64,000 bases of DNA. It comes from Malus domestica (taxonomy: Eukaryota; Streptophyta; Magnoliopsida; Rosales; Rosaceae). The stretch covers positions 2,733,001-2,797,000 of the forward strand of contig NC_091672.1 in NCBI RefSeq assembly GCF_042453785.1, in the 5' to 3' direction. Position 1 is the first letter of the stretch. Each line of letters begins with the position of its first letter. The notes beneath the pieces were generated by a model. It searched no databases, was not told the origin of the DNA, and was given only the letters and a program-made list of their open reading frames with translations. The translations under genes and the position numbers were made by a program. Shown here one piece after another: positions 22,686-33,949 of the stretch.

Positions 22686-23290
22686 TGACCATTTTCGCTA
22701 CCTAGGATCTATCTTGCAAGAGAACGGAGAATTAGATGGAGATCTCAACCATAAAATACGAGCTGGATGGATGAAGTGTAAGAGTGCATCCGGCGTGTTG
22801 TGTGACCGTCGTAGGCCACTGAAGCTCAAGGGAAAATTTTATAGGACGGCAATAAGGCCAGCGATGTTGTATGGCACAGAATGTTGGGCGGTGAAGCATC
22901 AACACGTACACAAAATGGGTGTAGCGGAGATGAGGATGCTTCGTGGGATGTGTGGGCACACGAGAAAGGATAAGATTGGGAATGAGGATATCCGAGGTAA
23001 AGTAGGAGTAGCCGAAATTGTAGGAAAGATGAGAGAAAATCGGCTCCGGTGATTTGGACATGTGCAAAGAAGGCCGACTGATGCTCCGGTTCGAAGATGT
23101 GACTACGGGACAGAGGTTCAGGGCCGAAGGGGTAGAGGAAGACCTAGGAAAACTTTGGAAGAGACTCTAAGAAAAGACTTAGAGTACTTGGATCTAACGG
23201 AGGATATGACACAAAACCGAGCGCAATGGCGTTCTAGGATTCATATAGCCGACCCCACTTAGTGGGAAAAGGCTTTGTTGTTGTTGTTGT
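22686..23290 (+). repeat. Second copy of the LINE 3' end
   Basis: Repeats the reverse transcriptase C-terminal region ([20 protein letters not shown]) with scattered substitutions relative to 21280-21657, then continues to the true LINE 3' end with GADPTxxGKGF-like coding and the (TTG)n tail. Confidence 0.85.
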
Positions 23291-23358
23291 TGTTCATTAT
23301 TATGTGTGATATTACATTGTTAGAGATGATATGATAAAATATAGGTAATGTTAAAAAA

Positions 23359-23655
23359 ATTAATTAGTTTGTGCGATATTACATTATTGTCCATAATTTT
23401 ACGATGTAGTAGAAACCAAATTATCTGAAAAAAAATTAATTAGTTTGTGCGATATTACATTATTGTCCATAATTTTACGATGTGGTAGAAACCAAATTAT
23501 CTTAAAAAGATTAATTAGTTTGTGCGATATTACATTATTGTCCATAATTTTACGATGTGGTAGAAACCAAATTATCTTAAAAAAAATTAATTAGTTTGTG
23601 CGATTACATTATTGTCTATAATTTTACGCTATGGCAGAAACCAAATTATCTTTTC
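23359..23655 (+). repeat. Four tandem units of about 76 bp
   Basis: Each unit starts ATTAATTAGTTTGTGCGA and contains TTACATTATTGTCCATAA, TTTTACGATGTGGTAGAAAC and CAAATTATCT. Unit starts are at 23359, 23435, 23510 and 23586. The units are nearly identical, so the expansion is recent. Confidence 0.9.
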
Positions 23656-23850
23656 ACCCTTTGTTTGTAGACAAAGAAGATTTTATTAATGGGTAGTACC
23701 TATTCACACACTCATTTTTACTTATCACATACTCCTCTCAATTTTTTGTTGGCAGATCGAATGAATTGAGAAAGATTACTTGCAAAAATTAACAAAACGT
23801 GTAACAAGTAAAAATAGGTGTACTAATAGGTAACATGGTAATTAAGTAAC

Positions 23851-24434
23851 GGGGTGTATTCAATTGAGAATTTAAGAGATTTTAATGGATTTATAAATCC
23901 ATGGATTTTTATAGAGTTTAACTGATTTGTAGAGATTCCATATAAAATTTTGATTCAATTCCTTCAAAATCTCATGAAGAGATATGAGATTTGTGGATGC
24001 TTAAAATATACTACAAAATCTCTCCAATTCCCTCTAATTCCTCAACTTTTCCAAATTCTTTAAATTCCAATTCTAATTAAATACACATGGAATGTTATAA
24101 TTTTTTTTAAAATTATAAATAAATACATTCAGATTTCTATAAGGATTTTAATAAAGGAAAACTAATGAAAATAGTTTGAAAACTTTGAGTTTTAACGATA
24201 AAGACAAAATAAAGGGTAAAATGAATAGTACCATGATTGACTTTTTAGTATAAAAATATGGTTTTTCATTATAGTGAACAGTACCAGGAGTTTTTCGTTA
24301 AAATTCCATTTTAATAAACTATCTTAAAATCCTAATTGAATACACATTTTATTGAATTTCAGAGAATCACTTAAAATCCTGATTGAATACTCCTAAATTC
24401 ATTAAAAGAATTAAAATCTCAATTGAATACGCCC
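23851..24434. mobile_element. Possible TIR (DNA transposon-derived) element containing a nested repeat
   Basis: The left end GGGGTGTATTCAATTGAGA and the right end (reverse complement GGGCGTATTCAATTGAGATT) form an imperfect terminal inverted repeat of about 25 bp. The interior is AT-rich and non-coding and includes dispersed-repeat copy 2. I could not identify a target duplication, so the class is open. Confidence 0.5.
24154..24307 (-). repeat. Dispersed repeat of about 153 bp, copy 2
   Basis: Reverse-oriented copy (AAGGAAAACTAATGAAAATA ... GTTTTTCGTTAAAATTCC), inserted within the TIR-bounded element. Confidence 0.85.
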
Positions 24435-24539
24435 TTTATATTTTTTTATAAAAAATACGCGGCCCAATCTCATGAGAAAAAGGAAAAATTTCGCACACAT
24501 GTAGTTACTAGTCAATTTATAATAATTTTAATTACAAGT

Positions 24540-25210
24540 CATCTTCTTCCACCCGCGCATACAACTCTGAAACCTTTCCGCCGTCTTCCTAACGTGCCCG
24601 GAGATGAATGACCCACCGTTGGCAACTGTAAACAAGCGAAGGCCATCGATCGAACCAGTGCAGAATACGATAAGCATCTGAATGCGCCAAGCTGTATCAG
24701 AGCCGTATTTCAGCTGCTCCGTGCCGCTCCCATCCGCACCAACGCGGGAGATTCCGGCCGATCCGGATCCCGCTCCCGTGCTTCATAGGTTTTCTTTAAT
24801 TTACCTTTTTTTTATAATAAAAATAATATAAAAAATCCCCTACAGTTTTTAGGGTTTCGAGGGCAGTGTTTAAAAAACCTACACTTTTCAGTTGTGTTGA
24901 GTGCCACATTGCCGCAGGCTACTTGGAACGGAGCCATCTCTTGACCAATTACCTTGTTCATCAAGCAGTAAACCCTTTGAGTTAGCCCATGCATATACTA
25001 TTACTTCGAGTTTTTATTTGATTCCATGATTTTGTTCTATACAATTATTAACCCTTCATAAACTATATAGATTATGCACATAATCCCTTAGGGTTTAGGT
25101 GCTGTTCATAAGTTCGTGTCGTATGTTTACACGATTTCTGTTCTTATGTCCTTAATCAATTCCTTGTAGGTGTAAGGTCCTCTTATACAAAAACTAAAAG
25201 GAACCAAGCG
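24540..25210. other. Upstream region of F-box copy 1
   Basis: A GC-richer patch at about 24590-24790 (CGGGAGATTCCGGCCGATCC) stands out from AT-rich surroundings and may be a gene or leader remnant; I do not recognise it. A likely 5'UTR intron acceptor TTCCTTGTAG ends at 25169, 43 bp before the start codon, as in the two paralogues downstream. Confidence 0.35.
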
Positions 25211-25212
25211 CC

Positions 25213-26653
25213 ATGGAACACAAACGTAAGTCATTGGCAACTGCAATTTCTCAATCTCAAGGTCCTCGTCACGAGAGATTAATAGACAGATTTAGTAATC
25301 TTCCAGAAGAAGTTGCTCATCACATTCTTTCCTCCCTCACTTTAAGAGATATCTGCCGAGTGGGCTGTGTGTCAAAAAGGTGCATGCAGTTTTATTTATC
25401 CACTCCGTCTTTGAACTTTGATGTAAGGACTTTCAGTAGGCAGAAGAGATTGAAGTTGTTAGGTTATTTGGATAGGTTCTTGAGTCAACGTGGCGATAAT
25501 AAGATACAACATTTTCGTATACGTTGGTTATGTCGAGATGATGATGCAAGCAGCTATTATGATGAGTATTTTCGAGTGATCAACTGGATGTATACAGCTG
25601 CAAGTTGTAATGTTGAAGTACTTGATCTTTACTTTCCAGGTAAATATGAGCTAGGGAGACCAGTACTAGAATTACCGTCTTGCATCTTTCTCTGTCAATC
25701 TTTGAGGTCACTAATGGTGGATTTGCACGGGGATAAGCTTCTTAAAACTCCCTCCTTTGCTTGTTTCACTACTCTACAATGCCTAAAATTGAGCAGTGTT
25801 ACGATAGATGAGGAGTTTTGCAAATGGATTTCATGTTCATGTAAATGCATTAAAGAGTTAGGGCTTGAATCCGTTGTTGGGATAGAAAAAATATGCATTG
25901 AAAGCTCATCTTTAGAATCATTTCGATTTGTGCCTAGTTACCGTCATGTTTGCCATCTCAATATCTCCGGGGAAAAACTTGAAAATATACAAATGTACTG
26001 GATTTATCAATCAAGCAAGCTAAATATTTTCGCTCCCAATCTTAAAAGTTTGAAATGGAAAGGGAGGGTGGCAAGTCACCTAAATCTGGAGAAGGTCATG
26101 TGTTTGGAAAAAGCTGAGATTTTTCTCCAGCCTAGGATAAGGGCTGATTTTGGCAATTTATTTGAGGCGTTTTGCAGTATTCAGAGAGTTGAAGTTCTTA
26201 TGCTAAATGTAGCGACCATGAAGGTACGGAACACTTCCCTTACCCTAGCTATACCCTTTTCAAACCTGCTTATTTTTATCTCAATTCAGTATCTAAACTA
26301 CAATTAGAAATGTACTAAAAATCAATTCAGAATCAAACGTTTGGAAGGTTTGGAATCCTGAACCTAGCCTGCTCGTTTTTATCTCTATATAAAATAATGT
26401 GGCCTTTATAACATTGCAGGCTCTCGTTCTTTCTCGATATAAAATGTTGTCTTTATAACATTGCAGGCTCTAATTTGGAAGGGTTCCATGCCGGGATTAT
26501 TAGCTCATGTTGGTCACTTTTGTGTGCGTGACATGAGTTTGACGGATCACCTAGTCAAAGTAATGACCTCTCTGCTTAAACGAATGCCTAACTTGCATAC
26601 TTTGCACGTTGTAACCTCAAAATCTGTTTGCTGTGTAAGTAAAACTTGTGTTT

Positions 26654-26711
<58 letters not shown>

Positions 26712-27163
26712 AGAGATTATCCGATGTCTTAGATGATTCCTGTAGTAATTCGATTGTACTAAATATATAATTGGAAAACTATTGCGTGGTGTTTTTTTCT
26801 TTTTCTTTTTAAGAACTTCAATATATTTGCCTGTTATATCTTTTGCAGGAATCTGGAAAGTTTGGTAGCAAATATTGGAAGCTCAAAAACCTAGCTTGTA
26901 TTAATCAGCTTAAAGAAGTAACATTTGAGATTTCCAATAATGGGATGAATGAATGGGAGTTAGCAAGGTATATCATCGAGAATGCTAAGAATTTGAAGAA
27001 ACTGTTCATATATTATTTGCCCAATCAGTTTACTCTCTTTAGGGAGATAACTGAAAGCGCGACGAACTCCCCAGCTACAGTTGAGTTTAAGGTATATGAT
27101 AAATCCAGAAGAGTTTACAATGATGATCTTATTAGTCCTGATGTACAACAGAAGACCAATTGA
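25213..27163 (+). CDS. F-box/LRR/FBD-type protein, array copy 1
   Basis: Three coding exons, 25213-26223, 26467-26634 and 26849-27163, all phase 0 with GT..AG borders, give 497 residues. The F-box is at about residues 25-65 (DRFSNLPEEVAHHILSSLTL, SKRC). Leucine-rich repeats follow (VEVLDLYF, LRSLMVDL, LQCLKLSSV). The C-terminal exon matches the FBD region (LACINQLKEVTFEI, ELARYIIENAKNLKKLFIYY). Such proteins are substrate receptors of SCF ubiquitin ligases, often in fast-evolving clusters (known); the target is unknown. The last codons and the TGA come from a 620-bp retro-insertion at 27148. Without it the frame would end HAM-stop at 27779-27790. A (CT)n tract lies in intron 2. Confidence 0.82.
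26657..26707 (+). repeat. CT microsatellite in intron 2 of F-box copy 1
   Basis: About 25 uninterrupted CT units, directly after the exon 2 donor. The same position in copy 2 holds a longer tract at 33114-33178. Confidence 0.95.
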
Positions 27164-27767
27164 ATCGTCTTCCCGAATAAAAAGCAGAGGTTTCTCTCCT
27201 TATTTGCCAATTCCAGCTACTTCTTTCTCATCTCCTTTGCCTCTTTGCATTTCTATTTCATTTTTGGCCCTTAATTTCGTGTGTTCTTTGAGCTTTTGTC
27301 TCAACTTTCCTAAGCTTGTCTCAATTTTAGGCTTTTATGGACCCTTTTCCTCATATGTAACTTCCCATTGTCAGTCTTCCACCTCCAATCTCTGCTACTC
27401 GGCCCATCAGGTGTCTGTCCTCGACGGTGTACTTTGGTGTTGGGTGGTTGTTAGAGTGGTATTAGCACTGTTTGGTAGGATTCTGGGAGCGCTTTTTGCT
27501 CGAGTGGCTCACTCAGCCCCATTTTCTATGCATCCAATTTGTTCATAGGTTCTCCTTCTTGGTGGTGGATTTACGATGGCGTCGCAGTTGGTGTGGTGGA
27601 GACAACAATCTTCCAGATCTAAGGTTTTTTTGTTATTGTGGGTTTGCACTTTTTAGACCTATCCATTGTATTTCCTCTTGAGCTATGCTTGTATTAGAAT
27701 TGCCTTTTGAGCTTTTTATAACTTTCTTAATTAATGAAAGTTATCTTTTTTGAAAAGAAAAAAAAAA
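27148..27767 (+). mobile_element. 5'-truncated LINE 3' end inserted in the last exon of F-box copy 1
   Basis: A 620-bp non-coding insert ending in an A-rich tail (27752-27767), after a 3' region with CTTAATTAATGAAAGTTATC, typical of plant L1 3' ends. The flanks repeat TCCTGATGTACA at 27136-27147 and 27768-27779, a perfect 12-bp target duplication. It supplies the current stop codon of the gene, and probably its 3'UTR and polyadenylation signal. Confidence 0.85.
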
Positions 27768-27779
27768 TCCTGATGTACA

Positions 27780-29040
27780 TGCAATGTGAAATTTCAATGG
27801 ATAGTGATATTTTACTTGATATCAACAGTTTTACTACTGATGGAATTATGCTCACTAATACCTAAAGCACAATGCTCTTCGAGAGGTCCTCTAACCCTAT
27901 GTCATGCATCTTTCTTAATTTAGTTTGGGGTCTTAATATGCTAGTATTAATTTAAATTCAACATAACGAGATTTTGCTGATTTTGAAGTTTTGAACTTTA
28001 ACCCCAGACATTACTATAAACAACGTGAACATGCATGTGAAACTGGTGTATTGGCCCCGAACATTACTATAAACATTGTGCAAACATATACATGATGAGC
28101 ATATAAATGGTATAAAAGATCATGCCATAGTCGGATTCACAATACTCATAAACAACAATATCAATTTTCTATGTAAAAGACATGGCATGATATACCCGTA
28201 TTCAAAAAATAGTTATGGAAACCATATATAATAAATATAATTTGAAAACTAAAGCCCACTCACTGATACGTCATAGGGTCGTAGCTATCTTGCCTTGTCT
28301 GCCCTTTAAAATCCTCGAGATAAGCCTGCTCTATATGCATTTCAAACAATTAAGGAAAACACTCGAAAGTTCCTTTTTGTTAACTTATTTTGGGAGTTAG
28401 AAGTGTTTGAAAAAGGACTCACGGGCTTCCGCTTGCCGTACATAAGATTTTTCATAAGCATGAGGCAAATAACAATGTACTTGAAGTTTTTGTAGTACCT
28501 ACAAGGTTAAAGTTCTTATTAAGCGGAGAGACAACCAAGATAAAATAGTTGAAATAGGGATTCTACGAATTTCTATTGCTAAAATTATCAAAATCAAATA
28601 ACAACAACACCAAACAATACTCAATCCATCTGTTCACGAATATCCACAAAATCTCGAAATAATCATTTCACCAATCTATATTAGTGTTATCATAATTTTT
28701 CCTATAATCCCAAAAAATATAACCTTACAGCACCTTACAGCATCTCCAAAGGAAATGTCAAAACTTCTTCATAGGCAGTAAAAAAAATTCTCTCCAACCA
28801 ATCCTTCAATTTCTTACGTGACGCTGAGTCAATTAAAAGCAAAGCATTTTGCTGTCAAATTTGACAGCAGCTGCCAAATTCATTTAATAATTATTTTAAT
28901 AGATTTAATTCAATATATAATAAATATTGTTGTCTAGTCTAAGAATTTGATTGGTTGTCTTCACAAATGGACCCCACAACGTGATAAAAAAATATTTAGA
29001 ATGACATTGTTATTTAACACATCGGGTAGAACAAAAAAAT
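27780..29040. other. Spacer of F-box unit 1
   Basis: AT-rich, no gene. The stretch about 27915-27995 (TAATTTAGTTTGGGGTCTTA) matches 54675-54760 after copy 3. The stretch about 28540-28740 matches 50655-50850 before copy 3. These are the shared spacers that define the tandem duplication unit. Confidence 0.6.
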
Positions 29041-29232
29041 ATACAAAGGGGGTGTAGTCAATATGGATTTCATGGGATTTTAATGGATTTTTTTAAGTGA
29101 CAGATTTTAAAGGATTTTAATAGACTCAACAAATCTATATGGATTTTAACAAATTGGGATTTTATTACAAATTTATACGGATTTGTATGGACTTTTTTCA
29201 TAGATTTTTATGGATTTATAGTTGATTCCTAC

Positions 29233-29445
29233 GAACTAGGATTCTCTCCTGAGCATTCCCTAGGGATCCCGCAATCTTGTCCGTTCATTTTATATCGTGC
29301 GGTCAGTTTTCGTTAAGTACTATTCATATTTGAATTTTAAAATTTAAATTTTAAATGATTTCTGACCGCACGATACACGATGAACGGACAAGATTGCGGA
29401 ATCCCTAGGATCCCTAGGGAAATGCTCAGGAGAGAATCCTGGTTC
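29233..29445. mobile_element. Mutator-type MITE (long hairpin)
   Basis: A 213-bp element whose two ends (GAACTAGGATTCTCTCCTG and reverse complement GAACCAGGATTCTCTCCTG) continue as complementary arms of about 80 bp, leaving a loop of about 50 bp. A perfect 9-bp target duplication GATTCCTAC lies at 29224-29232 and 29446-29454. A 9-bp TSD with long TIRs starting with G is the signature of Mutator-like elements (known). It is non-coding. Confidence 0.88.
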
Positions 29446-29454
29446 GATTCCTAC

Positions 29455-30284
29455 AACATAAACAATATAGAAATTTGAGACACAAAGTAGAAATTCAGAT
29501 AAAGTAACCACAACAAAAACACATTGTAAAAAATCAAGGTCATGTACTGATTTGCTATGCATCAATATCCTCATCACCCAATATTTGTCAATGAAAATAC
29601 TAAATAGATAAATACACAATCAACCATTAATTATATTCTACACACAACTTTCAAATGGTGAGAAATTCAACGTGAAAGATGCTCTGAGTTAATTGCTCAA
29701 AGTAAAAGTTTGTCTTCATTTCCTTTGAGGAAGAGTTGTGAGCAATTGGATGTCCATAGTCAGGTGTTTTTCTTTTATCCCTCGACGATCATGTTTCAAT
29801 GTGAAATATGTTGTTAACGCTTTAAAATCAAATCCAGCAACAACTGCAACGGTACCTCTCTCAGACGATGTCGCACCGCACCTTGACTGCTCCAGTCTTC
29901 CTTCCTTACTCCTTCAGTCTCTATAAACCCCTGCTAAAACCAGCGTCGTGGTGCAGACACTGACAGGCCCCTCAAAACCCCGCGACGGCAGCTACCAAGC
30001 TCAAGGCTGAAGATGTAATTTGCCAAGGTGGACGCCTCGGAGAAGAACAAGGTGTCGCAGGAGTACGGCATCGAGAGCGTGATAAGAGAGAAGCCAGTTT
30101 GAAGAGAAGCTTGAAAGAAATCCTAGGGTTGGAGATGAGATTCTTCATAGCCTTTGTTATGCATAAATTGGCTCTCAAATCCTACAAAACCCAATACTAA
30201 TGAAATCCTTCAAAATCTATTACATTTTGAATACCTATAGAATCATAAATGACTACACCTGAATTTAAATGTATTATTTTAAAT
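29455..30284. other. Spacer, with a possible scrap of a protein disulfide isomerase-like gene
   Basis: Mostly non-coding. At about 30010-30080 the plus strand reads AKVDASEKNKVSQEYGIES, resembling the strand-helix of a thioredoxin/PDI domain (AKVDA.E..L...YGI). It is short and surrounded by stops, so it is at most a gene fragment. Confidence 0.3.
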
Positions 30285-30438
30285 GAACTTTAACGAAAAG
30301 TTCCATGTACTATCCATTTTAACAAAAAATCACATTTTTACACTAAAAACTCAATCCTGGTACTATTCACTTTAGTCTTTATTTTGTCCTTATTATTAAA
30401 ACTCAAAGTTTTCAATTCATTTTCATTAGTTTTCCTTA
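30285..30438 (+). repeat. Dispersed repeat of about 153 bp, copy 3
   Basis: GAACTTTAACGAAAAG ... TTCATTAGTTTTCCTT, clearly the same unit as at 15213 and in the same orientation. Confidence 0.85.
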
Positions 30439-30920
30439 TTTTAAATCATGTTAAATCTTACTTGGACTACACCAGGATTTTAATGTCCTTTAAAATCCTA
30501 ATTGACTATAAGCTGATTTTAAAATTTTTTAAGAAATTTTCAAATCTTAATTTGATTACACCTCAAACAATATCTAATTACCGCATAAATCATCAAATAT
30601 TAATTTAGTATTTTAAAATTTACATCTCTTTTAAAAATGTTCTTACGAAGCCGAGGGCCCAAACCCAGCCCAAACACATAACAGTAGGCCCACCCAAGCA
30701 AGAAAAATGTCTCTCATGTTAACTAGGCGGTAGCCAAATGAAGAAACGCGCACATTTATTTTCATTTTCCCTCTCCTAATAAATAGCTTTTTCCAGAAAT
30801 TTCGACTTAAATAGCTTTTCTGACAGCGGCTTTTCCAGAAAATTTTGATGGGGTTGTTTCTTGTTTGCGTGCGATTAACCGCGATTTCGAACAGAGGCTT
30901 TTGCGGTGAATGACTTCTGG

Positions 30921-31302
30921 GTAAGCCCATCTTCTACTTGTTTTCTGCTTCTGCTTTTCTTTTTGGTAATCAATTGGAAGATTTGGGATGCCATTGATGG
31001 ACAAAGCTTCAAACTTTATTTCGTTTTATTTATATTTGTGATACGCGTGATATTGACGACGTCGGACAAATGGGTAAACGCTCTTATGGTGTTTTCTGTA
31101 TCACAAATTTTTGAATTTAATTTACAGATGGTATGTGAGGCTTTTTTACGATTTGTTGCAAGTATTTGTCTCCTAAATTCATTCAAAGAAACCAAAATTC
31201 CCCTGAAAAATTGACACATTTGTGTTCAGATTATATCTAGATTAGAGAGGAAATACTCAAATATTTGCATTAATCTTGTTTTCTTGTCCTTAATCTTTGT
31301 AG
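30921..31302 (+). other. 5'UTR intron of F-box copy 2
   Basis: Donor CTGG|GTAAGCCC at 30921 and acceptor TCTTTGTAG ending at 31302 flank a 382-bp intron 54 bp before the start codon. The same pair occurs before copy 3 (donor about 51077, acceptor about 51424), which supports the assignment. Confidence 0.6.
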
Positions 31303-31356
31303 GTGTAGCTACTAGGTAGGTGCTCTTACCAAAACAGAAGGAAATCTTAGTGTGTC

Positions 31357-33111
31357 ATGGAACGCAAGGATAAGTTATTGGCTATTGCGAATTCTCAAGC
31401 TCAAGGAGCTTGTCCCGAGAGTGTAGTAGACAGGTTTAGTAATCTTCCAGATGAAGTCGCTCATCAGATTCTTTCACTTGTCTCTTTAAAAGAACTCATT
31501 CGAGTAGGCAGCCTGTCTAAAAGATGCAGAGGGCTTTATCTCTCAACCCCGTCATTGAAATTTTGGTCATCGTACTATGGAGGAGATAAGCAGGGCCAAT
31601 TAAACTTGCTGAATTCTTTCGATAGGTTTTTGATTCTTCGCGGAGGTAATAAGGTACAGAAGTTTCAAGTACATTTGAATCTCTGTTCAAGCTTACCTGA
31701 TGAGATTTTCCGAGTGATCACGTGGATCCACATTGCAGCAAGGTGTAATGTTGAAGTGCTTGATCTTCAGTTGAGGGTATACAAAAATGATATGGCTTCG
31801 TTTGAATTACCATCTTGCATCTTTCTTTGCGGGTCTTTGAGATCTCTGATTGTGACTCTGTATACAGTTCTTAAAGTTCCCTCCTTTGCCGGTTCCACTA
31901 ATCTCCAACACTTAAACTTGAGTTATGTTCAAATAGATGACAGCTTTTCCAAATGGATCTCAAATTCGTGCAAATGTATCAAGGAGTTGCAGCTTTATCA
32001 TGTTGCAGCAGTAAATATCACCATTGAAAGCTCATCTTTGGAATCATTTAGGTTTGTTTCGGCTCATAATGACACCTGCCATCTTAATATCTCAGGTGAG
32101 AAACTTGAAGATATACATGTTAAGTGGGAATATTTTCATCCTGGCAGCAGATCATTAACTATTTCTGCTCCAAATCTCAAATATTTCAAATGGATTGGGA
32201 ATTTATTGAACCGCCAGAATCTCAGGGAATTAATGTGTTTAGAAAAGGCAGAGATTTTTTTGAAGCCTAGGAGAGATATCTGTGATAACTTTGACAACGC
32301 ATCCGAGTTTCTTTGCAGTATATGCAGGGTTAAAGTTCTTCTTCTAAGCCACGAGACCATTAAGGTAAAGATGCACTACCCTGCAGACTAATATTCTCTT
32401 TTGGCCATAACAAGAAATTTGATTGAGCACATTGTATTTGTTTTGGGATCTATAATAGGATATTACATGGAACATATCTTGGCTATGGGGTTATGACACG
32501 CCGATAATAGATAGCTAATTTGTGTTTCTTAAACTACAAAGTGGTTTTAAAATTGAATATCTTTGGTTTTACTATAGTAGAGACATCGAACGGAATGAAA
32601 ATTAATGGAGTAATGCCCGTGCACAGGGTTGAAGAGAGGGACGAAGAATAGATTGCATTGTTATCTATGGTTCCGCTTCTCTTCCTCATGTCTCTCATCT
32701 CAAAGTATAAACCTTACAAAAAGTATGAAGCAATTGATTTGACCTATGAATTTGGAAGTATTATATGGGCTTGAATATATGAACAATTGATGATTAGGCA
32801 TATTTCTTGAACAATTGTGTTTTGCTCAACTTTGTAGCTTTGCTGCTGTATTATCTTATAGGCTTTAAGGGATACTTTCATCTGTTTAAGAGTCGCCTAT
32901 ATAATATTGCAGGCTTTGTTCAAGGAAGTTTCCATGCCCCTGCCGTTCGATAATGTTTCTTACTTGGGTTTGCGCATTACGAGCTTGAGTGATGACCTAG
33001 TCCCAGCAATGGTATCTCTTCTGAGAGGAATTTCTAATTTGAATACATTGCAAATAGAATCTGACCTTTCCTTACTCTTCCATAAACCTAAAGTAAGTTA
33101 AAAGTCGAAGT

Positions 33112-33180
<69 letters not shown>

Positions 33181-33574
33181 ACACACACACACACAAATGT
33201 ACGCTAGTTCAGGGACTGGCACTTCCTTGTTTCATAGTTTGTATTCATATTGCTACTTTTCGTGTATTTTGGAATGGTTTTTTTTTTTTCCCCTATTGAT
33301 TTGGCTTTTGTGTTTTCAGGCACGCGGATGTAATAGGAAATACTGGAAATCCCAGAACCTGAATTTTACAGATCAGCTTAAGGAGGTAACAATAGAGCTT
33401 TCCAACGGGTTCAATGCCATGGAGTTAGCAAGGTATATTCTTGAGCAAGCTCGGCGTTTGGAGAAAATGTTCATATTCTATTTACCCCACCAGTCATATG
33501 TCATAAAAAGAGTAAATCAAAGCAAGAAAGTCTCCGCTGCCAAAATTGTCTTTCGGAAGAAACAGCAGAGATGA
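31357..33574 (+). CDS. F-box/LRR/FBD-type protein, array copy 2 (apparently intact)
   Basis: Exons 31357-32364, 32913-33092 and 33320-33574, all phase 0, total 1,443 nt (480 residues). The F-box is near residues 27-67 (DRFSNLPDEVAHQILSLVSL, LSKRC). LRR-like strands follow (VEVLDLQLRV, LRSLIVTLYT, LQHLNLSYVQ), and the last exon is an FBD-like region (LNFTDQLKEVTIELSNG, ELARYILEQARRLEKMFIFY). The predicted role is as a substrate-selecting subunit of an SCF ubiquitin ligase (known of the family). It is much closer to copy 3 than to copy 1, and intron 2 has long CT and CA microsatellites. It appears to be the only array member with an unaltered reading frame. Confidence 0.87.
33114..33196 (+). 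repeat. (CT)n(CA)n microsatellite in intron 2 of F-box copy 2
   Basis: About 32 CT units followed by about 8 CA units. In copy 3 the equivalent tract is short and abuts the broken exon 2. Confidence 0.95.
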
Positions 33575-33949
33575 TGTGCAAAGGTGGTTCTGTATTTTTC
33601 AAAAGATTTTGTGAACAGAAGCTTAAACCTTGTAAATTTTGCTTTTAAGGTTTTGAACAAACTTGGAGCTGTATCGTTGTGTTTGGTACACTTGCAAATT
33701 TGGTATCAGGTGGAAATTGATAGATCAAATTGTGCAAATAGTGTTAGTGTTTTGGATAGTTTTAGGCTTAATTGTATTTGTAATCAATTCAACAAGTAAT
33801 TGAAATGAGATTGAAGAAGATATATGGAAGATGAAATTCATAGAAGAAAGGAGTACATATCTCCTTGAATCTACCTTGGATTCGATACACCAAAGTCGGC
33901 TTACATGGTGGGATTTATAGCCATTGCATGCCCATACACACACACTTGC

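Larger units (their letters stand above)
18598..23290 (+). mobile_element. RTE-type LINE with chimeric interior
   Basis: A non-LTR retrotransposon with an apurinic-type endonuclease, a reverse transcriptase and a (TTG)n tail (about 23273-23292), the tail type of RTE elements (known). The identical 17-bp sequence TGTTCATTATTATGTGT lies at 18581-18597 and at 23291-23307. I read it as the target-site duplication, which makes the whole 4.7 kb one insertion. The interior is odd. The 3' coding part (21280-21657) is present a second time at 22686-23055, followed by the normal 3' end. The two copies differ at roughly 1 base in 20 and are separated by about 1 kb of LTR-retrotransposon-like sequence. 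Confidence 0.85.

Noticed and set aside
27081-27548. 155-codon ORF overlapping the end of F-box copy 1
   Set aside because: Runs from the F-box exon in the wrong frame into the inserted LINE 3' fragment.
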